Shown here in pieces: positions 6,861 through 16,737 of a DNA stretch of 17,866 nucleotides. The notes under the pieces are model-generated. The model saw nothing but the letters and a program-made list of their open reading frames with translations, did no database searches and was not told where the DNA came from. Source of the stretch: CADEFQ01 sp035342635 (GTDB taxonomy: Bacteria; Pseudomonadota; Gammaproteobacteria; Steroidobacterales; Steroidobacteraceae); NCBI GenBank assembly GCA_035342635.1, contig DAOQXO010000050.1, positions 1 to 17,866 on the forward strand, read 5' to 3'. The translations under genes and the position numbers were made by a program. The stretch's first letter is position 1. Each line of letters begins with the position of its first letter.

Positions 6861-7307
6861 TCAGTGCTCGTGCGGACGCAGTTCGCGGGCCGCACGGTCG
6901 AGCACCGCGTTGACGAACTTGTGCCCGTCGGTGGCGCCGAAGCGGCGCGCGAGGCCCACGCCCTCGTTGATCACGACGCGGAACGGCACGTCCGGCCGCG
7001 CGCTGAGTTCGTAGATCCCGACCAGCAGCACCGCATGCTCCACCGGATCGAGTTCCGCCGGCGGGCGGTCGGTGAAGCGTGCGAGCAGGTCGTCGAACCG
7101 CTCGGCATGGCCGGCAATCTCGCGCACCAGCTCATGGAAGTACTCGCCATCCGCCTTCGGCATGTCTTCGGCATCGGCGAATTCCTGCACGAGGTCCTGC
7201 CACGGACCGGCATTGACCTGCCAGCGATAGAGCGCCTGCACGGCGACCTTGCGGGCGACGGCTCGACGGTGGCTCGCTGCGCGCGGGCTGACGGGCTTGT
7301 CGGTCAT
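6861..7307 (-). CDS. nusB: transcription antitermination factor NusB
   Basis: NusB binds boxA RNA with NusE (ribosomal protein S10) and supports antitermination and processing in rRNA operons. The 148-residue protein is of normal length and all-helical in pattern, with the family's N-terminal ARKVAVQALYRWQ and the C-terminal signature region from VEHAVLLVGIYEL through PFRVVINEGVGLARRFG to KFVNAVLDR. Its ATG (7307-7305) overlaps the ribH TGA as ATGA, so translation is probably coupled to ribH. The ribH-nusB-thiL order is the common proteobacterial arrangement. Confidence 0.97.
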   Translation of the reverse strand: MTDKPVSPRAASHRRAVARKVAVQALYRWQVNAGPWQDLVQEFADAEDMPKADGEYFHELVREIAGHAERFDDLLARFTDRPPAELDPVEHAVLLVGIYELSARPDVPFRVVINEGVGLARRFGATDGHKFVNAVLDRAARELRPHEH

Positions 7308-7771
7308 GCGAGTCGCGGCAGCAGGTTGGCCATCTCGATCGCGCCGAGCATGGCCTCACCGCCCTTGTTGCCGGCACGGACCGCGGCGCGCTGCACGGCC
7401 TGCTCGACGGTCTCGACGGTCAGCACGCCAAACATGACCGGCACGCCGGTGTCGAGCGCAACGCGCGTCAGGCCGCGCGCGCATTCGCCGGCGACGTAGT
7501 CGAAATGAGCCGTATCACCGCGGATCACGCAACCGAGCGCCACCACCGCCGCGAACCGGCCGCTCGCGGCGCACTGGCGCGCCGCGACCGGCAACTCGTA
7601 GGCGCCGGGCACGCGCGCGATCACCAGGCGCTCCGCGGCGCCTCCCTGCCGCTCCCAGGCTTCGACCGCGCCGCGCAGCAGGCTCGCCACGATGAAGTCG
7701 TTGAAGCGCGCCGCGACGACCGCGACCGACAGGTGCGCGGCGGACAGGTCACCGGTGTGGGTGGCAGGCAT
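7304..7771 (-). CDS. ribH: 6,7-dimethyl-8-ribityllumazine synthase
   Basis: RibH condenses 5-amino-6-ribitylamino-uracil with 3,4-dihydroxy-2-butanone 4-phosphate to lumazine, the penultimate step of riboflavin synthesis. At 155 residues it has the usual length of the shell-forming enzyme. Visible motifs are VVAARFNDFI (19-28), VPGAYELP (54-61), and CVIRGDTAHFDYV (81-93) with the proton-transfer His89, where the more common sequence is RGxTxHF. The C-terminal GNKGGEAMLGAIEM is the phosphate-binding/helix region. It begins 27 bp after ribBA, which leaves room for its own -10 hexamer (7778-7783), and has no Shine-Dalgarno. It overlaps nusB by four bases. Confidence 0.97.
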   Translation of the reverse strand: MPATHTGDLSAAHLSVAVVAARFNDFIVASLLRGAVEAWERQGGAAERLVIARVPGAYELPVAARQCAASGRFAAVVALGCVIRGDTAHFDYVAGECARGLTRVALDTGVPVMFGVLTVETVEQAVQRAAVRAGNKGGEAMLGAIEMANLLPRLA

Positions 7772-7777
7772 GCAATC

Positions 7778-7783
7778 AGTATA
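7778..7783 (-). promoter_or_regulatory. -10-like TATACT six bases before ribH
   Basis: On the minus strand TATACT (five of six -10 matches) is followed by exactly six bases and then the ribH ATG. No -35 is evident at 16-18 bases. It lies in the 27-bp gap between ribBA and ribH, the only gap in the central block large enough for a promoter, and could drive a leaderless ribH-nusB-thiL transcript separate from the upstream rib genes. Confidence 0.5.
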
Positions 7784-7798
7784 GCCGCGGGTGGCGCC

Positions 7799-8899
<1,101 letters not shown>

Positions 8900-8902
8900 C
8901 GT

Positions 8903-9493
8903 CTACCTTCCGATCAGTCGCTCGACGTAGCGGGCGACCTGGTCCACTTCGAGGTTTACGCGCCGGCCGGGCGCCCACGCGCCGAGCGTCGTCACCGACT
9001 GCGTGTGCGGCACGAGGTTCACGTCGAATACCTCGCCATCGACTCCGTTCACCGTCAGGCTCACGCCGTCGACCGCCACCGAGCCCTTGCGGGCAATGTA
9101 GCGCGCGAGCTGGCGCGGCACGCCGATCGTGACCCGCACGGAGCGCGCGTCGGGCTCGATCGCCAGCACCTCGGCCACACCGTCGACATGGCCCGACACC
9201 AGGTGCCCGCCGAGGGCATCACCCGCACGCAACGCCGGTTCGAGATTGACACGCGTGCCACTCGCCAGCTCCGCCAGGGTGGTCACCGCGAGCGTCTCGC
9301 GCGACACATCCGCCGCGAACTCGTCCGCGCCGACCCGCGTGGCGGTCAGGCACACGCCATTGACGGCAATGCTGTCCCCCGGTCGCACTCCGGCGAGTGG
9401 CAGCCGATCCACCGCGAAGACGAATTCGGTGTCGCCGCCGCGCGGCGTGACGCCACGGACCGTGCCGACGTCCTGGATGATACCCGTGAACAC
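8903..9493 (-). CDS. ribE: riboflavin synthase, alpha subunit
   Basis: This enzyme dismutates two 6,7-dimethyl-8-ribityllumazine molecules into riboflavin and the pyrimidine diamine. It is the trimeric, two-lobed type (called ribC in E. coli). The 196-residue product contains two lumazine-binding repeats: FTGIIQDVGTV... with GDSIAVNGVCLTA (about 40-52), then GGHLVSGHVDGVA... with GSVAVDGVSLTV (about 136-147). Two GTG starts are possible. GTG 9499 overlaps the ribD stop (GTGA), while GTG 9493 gives the canonical start (M)FTGII and lies nine bases after a strong GGGAGG (9503-9508). Spacing and family favour 9493. Its stop is three bases before the ribBA start. Confidence 0.95.
   Translation of the reverse strand: MFTGIIQDVGTVRGVTPRGGDTEFVFAVDRLPLAGVRPGDSIAVNGVCLTATRVGADEFAADVSRETLAVTTLAELASGTRVNLEPALRAGDALGGHLVSGHVDGVAEVLAIEPDARSVRVTIGVPRQLARYIARKGSVAVDGVSLTVNGVDGEVFDVNLVPHTQSVTTLGAWAPGRRVNLEVDQVARYVERLIGR
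8906..8911 (-). promoter_or_regulatory. Shine-Dalgarno GGAAGG for ribBA
   Basis: On the minus strand GGAAGG ends six bases before GTG 8899 and lies within the last ribE codons. It supports the non-ATG start of ribBA. Confidence 0.6.
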
Positions 9494-9495
9494 CT

Positions 9496-10611
9496 TCACT
9501 TACCTCCCGGCAGCAGGCGGATGCGCAGGTCCGCGCCCAGCTGCGCCACTTCGGCGATCGTGAACTCGCGCGCGCCCTCGAGCTGCCGCAGCGGCGCAAG
9601 CTCCGCGAGCGGCCGTGCCTGCGGCCCGAGCAGTTTCGGCGCCACGTAGTGCAGCCATTCATCGACCAGCCCTGCCTCGAGCAGCGCACCGGCCAGGGTG
9701 GGACCGGCCTCGACCCATAGCTCGTTCATCGCGAGCTCGCCGAGCCGATGCATTGCTGCCCCGAGATCGACACGCCCCGACGCCTGCCCCGATTCGGACG
9801 CGATGCGCTCGACGCGCGCGCCGCGCGCCGCGAGCGGGGCCGCGGCCGCATCGCCCGTCGCATGCAGCAGGATCACCTGCCCGGCCGCATCGAACAGCCG
9901 CGCGGCCGGCGGCGTACGCAGGTTTGAATCGATTACGACGCGCGCCGGCGCACGCACGAGCGGCGTCGGCCGGCGTACGTCGAGGCGCGGATCGTCCGCC
10001 AGCACCGTGCCGACGCCGGTCACGATCGCCGAACTGCGGGCGCGCCAGTGATGCACGTCCGCGCGCGCAGCCTCACCGGTGATCCAGCGGCTCGCGCCGC
10101 TCGCGAGCGCCGTGCGGCCATCGAGGCTCGCCGCGCTCTTGAGGCGCAGCCACGGCCGGCCGCTGCGCATGCGCTTGAGGAAGCCCACGTTGAGCGCACT
10201 CGCCTGCGCTTCGAGCAGGCCGCTCGCGACATCGATTCCCGCCGCGGCGAGGCGCGCGGCGCCGCCGCCGTCCACACGCGGATTCGGATCGCCCACGGCG
10301 AACACCACCCGCGCCACGCGTGCCGCGATCAGCGCATCCGCACACGGCGGCGTGCGGCCGAAGTGACTGCACGGCTCGAGCGTGACATAGGCCGTGGCCC
10401 CGGCCGCGCTTGCGCCGGCAGCGGCGAGCGCCACGATCTCGGCGTGCGGTTCGCCGGCACGCACATGCCAGCCCTCGCCGACGATCCGGGTGCCCTGCGC
10501 GATCACGCAGCCGACGCGCGGATTCGGGTCGGCGCTCTCCATGCCGAGCGCGGCGAGCTCGAGCGCGCGCGCCATGGCCTGCCGGTCGAATGCGGTGAAC
10601 TCGACCATCAT
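9496..10611 (-). CDS. ribD: bifunctional diaminohydroxyphosphoribosylaminopyrimidine deaminase / 5-amino-6-(5-phosphoribosylamino)uracil reductase
   Basis: RibD carries out the second and third steps of riboflavin synthesis after GTP ring opening: zinc-dependent deamination, then NADPH-dependent reduction of the ribose. The 371-residue protein has an N-terminal cytidine-deaminase-like domain (about 5-145) with GEPHAEI (His56, Glu58) and EPCSHFGRTPPC (Cys81 and Cys90 as zinc ligands). The C-terminal reductase domain (about 150-370) shows LRLKSAASLDGRTA, SRWITG, AIVTGVGTVLADDPRL, and ELWVEAGPTLAGALL near the end. ATG 10611 overlaps the nrdR stop as ATGA; a second ATG follows at 10608 and could also be used. 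The reading frame is open further upstream through nrdR, but that stretch is the shadow of nrdR. Its stop overlaps the upstream GTG of ribE. Confidence 0.97.
   Translation of the reverse strand: MMVEFTAFDRQAMARALELAALGMESADPNPRVGCVIAQGTRIVGEGWHVRAGEPHAEIVALAAAGASAAGATAYVTLEPCSHFGRTPPCADALIAARVARVVFAVGDPNPRVDGGGAARLAAAGIDVASGLLEAQASALNVGFLKRMRSGRPWLRLKSAASLDGRTALASGASRWITGEAARADVHHWRARSSAIVTGVGTVLADDPRLDVRRPTPLVRAPARVVIDSNLRTPPAARLFDAAGQVILLHATGDAAAAPLAARGARVERIASESGQASGRVDLGAAMHRLGELAMNELWVEAGPTLAGALLEAGLVDEWLHYVAPKLLGPQARPLAELAPLRQLEGAREFTIAEVAQLGADLRIRLLPGGK
9503..9508 (-). promoter_or_regulatory. Shine-Dalgarno GGGAGG for ribE
   Basis: On the minus strand GGGAGG lies nine bases before GTG 9493 but only three before GTG 9499. 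The spacing favours the shorter ribE product starting (M)FTGII. Confidence 0.65.
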
Positions 10612-11126
10612 TTCTTCGGGTCGCCGTCCGCACCTGGCAGCAGCGGCAGCTGGTTGCTGTCGACGCGCTGGCGCGCATGGCGTCGCAGCTTCTCGACCTC
10701 GTCGCGGAATGCCTCGACGTCCTGGAAGCTGCGATACACGGATGCGAAGCGCACGTAAGCCACCTCGTCCAGCTGGTGCAGTTCTTCCATCACCAGCTCG
10801 CCGATGCTGCGCGAGGGCACCTCGCGTTCGCCGAGATTGAGCAGCTTGCGGCAGATGTGGGTCACCGCAGCCTCGATCGCCTCCTGCGATACGGGCCGCT
10901 TCTCCAGCGCCTTGATGATGCCATGGCGCATTTTCTGTTCGTCGAACGGCTCGCGGCTGCGATCGCTCTTCACGACCATCGGCAGCACGAGTTCGGCGGT
11001 CTCGAAGGTCGTGAAGCGCTCGGCGCATTTCAGGCACTCGCGACGGCGGCGGATCTGCCGCCCTTCACCGGCGAGACGTGAATCGGTGACCCGGGTCTCC
11101 TCGTGGCCGCAGAACGGGCAGTGCAT
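10608..11126 (-). CDS. nrdR: transcriptional repressor NrdR of ribonucleotide reductase genes
   Basis: NrdR senses ATP/dATP and represses nrd operons. The 172-residue protein begins with a zinc ribbon (MHCPFCG: Cys3, Cys6; ECLKC: Cys31, Cys34), followed by the RRRR region and FTTFE, then an ATP-cone (about 49-139) with PMVVKSDRSREPFDEQKM. The C-terminal tail after YRSFQDVEAF is longer than in E. coli NrdR (149 residues) and is charged. Its ATG lies 21 bp after glyA and its stop overlaps ribD, so it is embedded in the glyA-rib transcript. The nrdR-ribD order is conserved in gammaproteobacteria. I see no NrdR-box in this window, so its targets are elsewhere. Confidence 0.97.
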   Translation of the reverse strand: MHCPFCGHEETRVTDSRLAGEGRQIRRRRECLKCAERFTTFETAELVLPMVVKSDRSREPFDEQKMRHGIIKALEKRPVSQEAIEAAVTHICRKLLNLGEREVPSRSIGELVMEELHQLDEVAYVRFASVYRSFQDVEAFRDEVEKLRRHARQRVDSNQLPLLPGADGDPKK

Positions 11127-11147
11127 GGCGCGCCCCGCGCGCTGGGA

Positions 11148-12404
11148 TCAGGGACCGTAGACGGGGAAGCGGCGGCAGAGCGCGAGCACCTCTCCCCGCA
11201 CGCGTTCGACCGCCTCGGCGCCGCCGTTCGCATCGAGCACGTCGGCGATCCAGCCTGCCACTGTCTCGACCTCGGCTTCCCTGAAGCCGCGGGTCGTCGA
11301 TGCCGGCGTGCCGATGCGCAGCCCGCTCGTCACCATCGGCGGCCTGGGATCGTTCGGCACGGCGTTCTTGTTGACGGTGATGTTGGCGCGGCCGAGCGCG
11401 GCGTCAGCCTCCTTGCCCGTGATCTCCCTGTCGGAGAGGTCCATCAGGAACAGGTGGTTGTCGGTGCCGCCGGAGACGATCCGGTAGCCGCGCTGCATGA
11501 GGCGCGCGCTCATCGCGCGTGCGTTGGCAAGTACCTGCTGCTGGTACACGGTGAATTCGGGCTGCAGCGCCTCGAGCAGCGCCACCGCCTTGGCGGCAAT
11601 CACGTGCATCAGCGGCCCGCCCTGCGTGCCCGGGAATACCAGCGAGTTGAATTTCTTGGCGAGTTCCGGATTCTCGCGCGCGAGGATCAGGCCACCGCGC
11701 GGGCCCCGCAGCGTCTTGTGGGTGGTGGTCGTCACGGCGTCCGCATGCGGCACCGGGTTCGGGTAGATGCCCGCGGCCACGAGTCCCGCGACATGCGCCA
11801 TGTCGACGAACAGGTACGCGCCGACCTCGTCGGCGATCGCGCGGAACTTCGACCAGTCGATCACGCGCGAATAGGCCGAGAACCCGGCGACGATCACGCG
11901 CGGCTTGCTGGTACGCGCGAGCCGCGCGACTTCGTCGTAATCGATTTCGCCGTTGTCGGGACGGATGCCGTACTGGACCACGTGGAACAGCTTGCCGGAG
12001 AAGTTCACCTTGGCGCCGTGGGTCAGATGTCCGCCGTGGTCGAGGCTCATGCCGAGGATCGTGTCGCCGGGATTGCACAGCGCCAGATACACCGCGGCGT
12101 TCGCCTGCGAGCCCGAATGGGGCTGCACGTTCGCATAGGCAGCGCCGAACAGCTGCTTCGCGCGGTCGATCGCCAGTTGCTCGGCGATATCGACGTATTC
12201 GCAGCCGCCGTAGTAGCGCCGCCCGGGGTAACCCTCGGCGTACTTGTTGGTCAGCACCGAGCCCTGCGCCTCGAGTACGCGCGGGCTGGCATAGTTCTCG
12301 GACGCGATCAGCTCGATGTGCTCTTCCTGGCGGCGGCGCTCGTTGGCGATGGCGGCGGCAAGTTCAGGGTCGAAATCGGCAATGGCCATGGAAGTGCGGA
12401 ACAT
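11148..12404 (-). CDS. glyA: serine hydroxymethyltransferase
   Basis: GlyA interconverts serine and glycine while loading tetrahydrofolate with a one-carbon unit; it is the main source of 5,10-methylene-THF for purines and thymidylate. The 418-residue length is typical. Motifs are ELIASENYAS (31-40), NKYAEGYPGRRYYGG (53-67), LDHGGHLTHG (121-130), VDMAHVAGLVAAG (200-212) and TTTTHKTLRGPRGG with the PLP lysine Lys230. ATG 12404 gives a five-residue extension over the alternative ATG 12389; neither has a good Shine-Dalgarno, so the exact start is uncertain. It is the first gene of the minus-strand block; nrdR follows after 21 bp. Confidence 0.98.
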   Translation of the reverse strand: MFRTSMAIADFDPELAAAIANERRRQEEHIELIASENYASPRVLEAQGSVLTNKYAEGYPGRRYYGGCEYVDIAEQLAIDRAKQLFGAAYANVQPHSGSQANAAVYLALCNPGDTILGMSLDHGGHLTHGAKVNFSGKLFHVVQYGIRPDNGEIDYDEVARLARTSKPRVIVAGFSAYSRVIDWSKFRAIADEVGAYLFVDMAHVAGLVAAGIYPNPVPHADAVTTTTHKTLRGPRGGLILARENPELAKKFNSLVFPGTQGGPLMHVIAAKAVALLEALQPEFTVYQQQVLANARAMSARLMQRGYRIVSGGTDNHLFLMDLSDREITGKEADAALGRANITVNKNAVPNDPRPPMVTSGLRIGTPASTTRGFREAEVETVAGWIADVLDANGGAEAVERVRGEVLALCRRFPVYGP

Positions 12405-12447
12405 GGACGGTGACTTTCGCGGCAGCGGGCAGCCCGGGGAACTGATA

Positions 12448-12453
12448 ATTCTA
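12448..12453 (-). promoter_or_regulatory. possible -10 (TAGAAT) for the glyA-nrdR-rib block
   Basis: On the minus strand TAGAAT (five of six matches) lies in the 72-bp gap upstream of glyA and would give a leader of roughly 35-40 bases. A CTGACC overlapping the end of the deacetylase gene is the nearest -35-like sequence but is 21 bases away. A short GC stem-loop (CCCGC/GCGGG, 12460-12475) between the two genes might end the deacetylase transcript. Confidence 0.35.
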
Positions 12454-12476
12454 CCCGATCCCGCCTCGGCGCGGGG

Positions 12477-13418
12477 TCAGCCGGCGAGCGCTTCGACGAC
12501 GTTGTTCCATGCGGCGGCAAGGTTGTCGCGATTGTAGCCGCCGCCGCCGAGCGCCAACACGCGGCCGTGCCCGAGGCGGTCGGCCAGCAGGCACAGGTCG
12601 TGCGCGACCCGGCCGTGGACGCTCGCGGAGAAACCCATGTGCGTGATCGGGTCGCCTGCGATGCTGTCTGCGCCACACTGCAGGATGATGAACTCGGGGC
12701 GCGCGGCCTCGACGAACGCCAGCACGCCGGGCCAGACGGCCGCGAACGCAGCGTCGTCGGCGCCGGCCGGCAACGGAACGTTGAGTTTGGTGCCCGCGGC
12801 CGCACCCTTGCCGGTCTCGCTCGCGAAGCCGGTGCCGGGATACAGCGTGCTGGCATCCTCGTGCACGTCGGCGAAAATGACCGCCGGATCGTCCTCGAAC
12901 GCGTAGTAGACGCCGTCGCCATGGTGCGCGTCGATGTCGATGTAGGCAATGCGCGCCAGTCCGTGCTCCCGGCGCAGCACCTCGATCGCGACGCCGATGT
13001 CGTTGAACACGCAGAAGCCGGCGGCACGTTCGCGCGCGGCGTGGTGCAGACCTGCGATCGGCACGAATGCCCGACGCGCCGCGCCGCCCATGATCGCGCC
13101 CACTGCGACCAGCGTTGCGCCGACCACCGCTGCCGAGGCCTCGTAAACTCCCCGGAACGCCGGCGTGTCCCCGCCGTCGAGGCAGCCCTGCCCCGTGCAC
13201 GAGCGCTCGTGCACGAAGTTCACGTAGCCCGGCGTATGGAACAGGAGCAGTTCGGCGCACTCCGCGAGCCGCGGCGGCGCGATCGCCACGCGGGCGCCGA
13301 GGCCGCGAGCCTCGAACTGGCGCACAAATGCGGCATGCCGATCGACGCCGAACGGATGACCTGCGGGAAACCCGTAGCGGGCGATCTCATCGCCCATCAC
13401 GACGAGTACCGGTGCCAC
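12477..13418 (-). CDS. histone deacetylase / AcuC-like zinc amidohydrolase
   Basis: The 313-residue protein belongs to the arginase/deacetylase superfamily that includes AcuC, acetylpolyamine amidohydrolases and class I/II HDACs. Visible active-site elements are the His pair in GLHHAARE (125-126), the zinc ligands Asp163 and His165 in YIDIDAHHGDG, Asp251 in QCGADS, and the LALGGGGYN loop with Tyr295. Bacterial members remove acetyl groups from acyl-CoA synthetases (AcuC) or small amines; the substrate here is not readable. GTG 13418 is chosen because it keeps the first beta strand (APVLVV), while an ATG at 13397 would cut it off. Longer in-frame extensions would overlap ettA. It is divergent from ettA (73 bp) and lies 72 bp upstream of glyA on the same strand, so it may be cotranscribed with glyA. 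Confidence 0.88.
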   Translation of the reverse strand: MAPVLVVMGDEIARYGFPAGHPFGVDRHAAFVRQFEARGLGARVAIAPPRLAECAELLLFHTPGYVNFVHERSCTGQGCLDGGDTPAFRGVYEASAAVVGATLVAVGAIMGGAARRAFVPIAGLHHAARERAAGFCVFNDIGVAIEVLRREHGLARIAYIDIDAHHGDGVYYAFEDDPAVIFADVHEDASTLYPGTGFASETGKGAAAGTKLNVPLPAGADDAAFAAVWPGVLAFVEAARPEFIILQCGADSIAGDPITHMGFSASVHGRVAHDLCLLADRLGHGRVLALGGGGYNRDNLAAAWNNVVEALAG

Positions 13419-13453
13419 GGCGCGGGAGCCTAGCACACGCCCGCCGGCTACCC

Positions 13454-13459
13454 CATAAT
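13454..13459 (+). promoter_or_regulatory. possible -10 (CATAAT) for ettA
   Basis: CATAAT (five of six matches) lies 32 bases before the ettA ATG (13492) in the 73-bp gap to the divergent deacetylase gene. A weak GGAA follows at 13485-13488. No clear -35 is seen. Confidence 0.35.
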
Positions 13460-13491
13460 GCGCGCCGCCCTCTCCCACCCCATCGGAATCC

Positions 13492-15165
<1,674 letters not shown>

Positions 15166-15204
15166 GTGGGCGCGGTCGGCAGAGCCGGTCGGGGCCGATC
15201 GCGG

Positions 15205-15210
15205 TACACT
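15205..15210 (+). promoter_or_regulatory. -10-like TACACT six bases before hutH
   Basis: TACACT (four of six matches, fitting TAnnnT) is separated from the hutH ATG (15217) by exactly six bases. No Shine-Dalgarno is present in the 51-bp gap after ettA. The arrangement equals that at folE2 and ribH and would yield a leaderless mRNA. The hexamer match itself is weak. Confidence 0.35.
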
Positions 15211-15216
15211 TGCACG

Positions 15217-16710
15217 ATGACAGCCATCGCCCTGGACGGCCGCAACCTCACCCTCCAGCTGCTCGCCAACGATGCGCGCAAGGCCGGCAGCTTCACGCTC
15301 GACGCCGATGCGCACGTCAGACTCGGCGAATCCGCCCGGCAGGTCGCCGCCGCCGCCCAGGGTGAGGCGGCGGTCTACGGCATCAACACCGGGTTCGGCG
15401 CCTTCGCCAACCGCCGCATCGAGCGCAGCGCCGTGGCCGCGCTGCAGGTCAACCTCGTGCGCAGCCACGCCTGCGGCGTCGGCGAACCGCTGCCGGATGC
15501 CGTCGTGCGCCGCATGTTGATCCTGAAAGCCAATTCGCTCGCGACCGGCTGCTCAGGCGTGCGCCCCGAGGTCGTCGACGCGATCCTCGCGCTCGTCAAC
15601 GCGAAGGTGCTGCCGATCGTGCCGCGCTTCGGTTCGGTGGGCGCCTCGGGCGACCTTGCGCCGCTCGCGCACCTCGCGCTCGCGCTGATCGGCGAAGGCG
15701 AGGCGCGCTGCCGCGGCCGCACGCTGCGCGGTGCCGAGGTACTGCGCGCCGCGGGCATCGAGCCGCTGGTGCTCGAGGCGAAGGAGGGACTCGCGATCCT
15801 GAACGGCACCCAGCTGTCCTGCGCCCTCGCGATCGAGGGCCTGTTCGCCGCGCAGAACCTGCTCGCGAGTTCCGTTGCCGCGGGCGCGCTCACGGTCGAA
15901 GCGCTCGCCGGCAGCCACGCGCCGTTCGACGCGCGCATCCACGACGCGCGCGGCCTGACCGGACAGATCGAGGTCGCGCACCGCTTCCGCACCTGGCTCG
16001 CCGACAGCGAAATCCACCGCAGCCATACCGATTGCGACCGCGTGCAGGACCCTTATGCCGTGCGCTGCATGCCGCAGGTGCTCGGCGCCTTCGCCGACAC
16101 GCTCGCGCATGCGCGCTCGGTGCTCGAGCGCGAGATCAATGCCGCGACCGACAATCCGCTCGTGTTCGGCGCCGACATCCTCTCGGGCGGAAATTTCCAC
16201 GCCGCGCCGATCGGCTATGTCGCGGATTTCATGGCGATCGCGACCGTCGATGCGGCATCGATGTCGGAACGGCGCATCGACCTGCTCGATCGCCGCGTCA
16301 ACCCGCGGCTCACGATGTTCATGGCGGACCACCCCGGGCTCGAGTCGGGCTTCATGATCGCGCACGTCGCGGCGGCGGCGCTCGCTTCAAGCGTGAAGGC
16401 GCTGGCGCATCCGGCCTCCGTCGATTCGATTCCGACTTCGGCCGGCCAGGAAGACCACGTCAGCATGGCGCCCTGGGCGGGCGAGAAACTGCTGACCATC
16501 TGCGAGCGCACCGCCTCGGTGCTGGCGATCGAGTTCCTGGCGGCGGCGCATGCGATCGACGTGATGCGCCCGCTGCACACGAGCGGCAAACTCGAGGCGC
16601 TGCATACCCGCATCCGCGAGCGCGTGCCCTTCCGGCGCGAAGACCATCGCCTCGACGCCGACATCGCCGCGGTCACCGCGCTCGTGCAGTCGGGCGCCCT
16701 CGCCGCCTGA
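15217..16710 (+). CDS. hutH: histidine ammonia-lyase
   Basis: HutH removes ammonia from histidine to give urocanate, the first step of histidine degradation. The 497-residue protein belongs to the MIO-dependent aromatic lyase family: the self-forming cofactor triad is Ala143-Ser144-Gly145 in GSVGASGDLAPLAH. YGINTGFG near residues 52-59 is the Tyr loop. His84 (VRSHACG) and Glu412 (GQEDHVSM) match the histidine-specific residues of Pseudomonas HutH (His83, Glu414) rather than tyrosine or phenylalanine lyases. ATG 15217 starts the conserved region; an open extension back to 15166 is not family-like and touches ettA. No hutU, hutI, hutG or hutC is adjacent, which is unusual because hut genes commonly cluster. 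It may be a solitary copy or serve urocanate supply; the rest of the pathway cannot be judged from this window. Confidence 0.94.
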   Translation: MTAIALDGRNLTLQLLANDARKAGSFTLDADAHVRLGESARQVAAAAQGEAAVYGINTGFGAFANRRIERSAVAALQVNLVRSHACGVGEPLPDAVVRRMLILKANSLATGCSGVRPEVVDAILALVNAKVLPIVPRFGSVGASGDLAPLAHLALALIGEGEARCRGRTLRGAEVLRAAGIEPLVLEAKEGLAILNGTQLSCALAIEGLFAAQNLLASSVAAGALTVEALAGSHAPFDARIHDARGLTGQIEVAHRFRTWLADSEIHRSHTDCDRVQDPYAVRCMPQVLGAFADTLAHARSVLEREINAATDNPLVFGADILSGGNFHAAPIGYVADFMAIATVDAASMSERRIDLLDRRVNPRLTMFMADHPGLESGFMIAHVAAAALASSVKALAHPASVDSIPTSAGQEDHVSMAPWAGEKLLTICERTASVLAIEFLAAAHAIDVMRPLHTSGKLEALHTRIRERVPFRREDHRLDADIAAVTALVQSGALAA

Positions 16711-16716
16711 GACGCG

Positions 16717-16732
16717 CCCGCGGCGCCGCGGG
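16717..16732. terminator. 16-bp perfect palindrome between convergent hutH and purL
   Basis: CCCGCGGCGCCGCGGG is a perfect palindrome in the 27-bp gap between the two stop codons. In RNA from either strand it can fold only with a very small loop, but its position suggests a bidirectional 3'-end element. No T-run is present on either side. Seen directly; role inferred. Confidence 0.45.
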
Positions 16733-16737
16733 AACCG

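Noticed and set aside
10612..11037. N-terminal extension of ribD into nrdR
   Set aside because: The extension is the out-of-frame translation of nrdR. RibD family proteins begin near the MM at 10611/10608.
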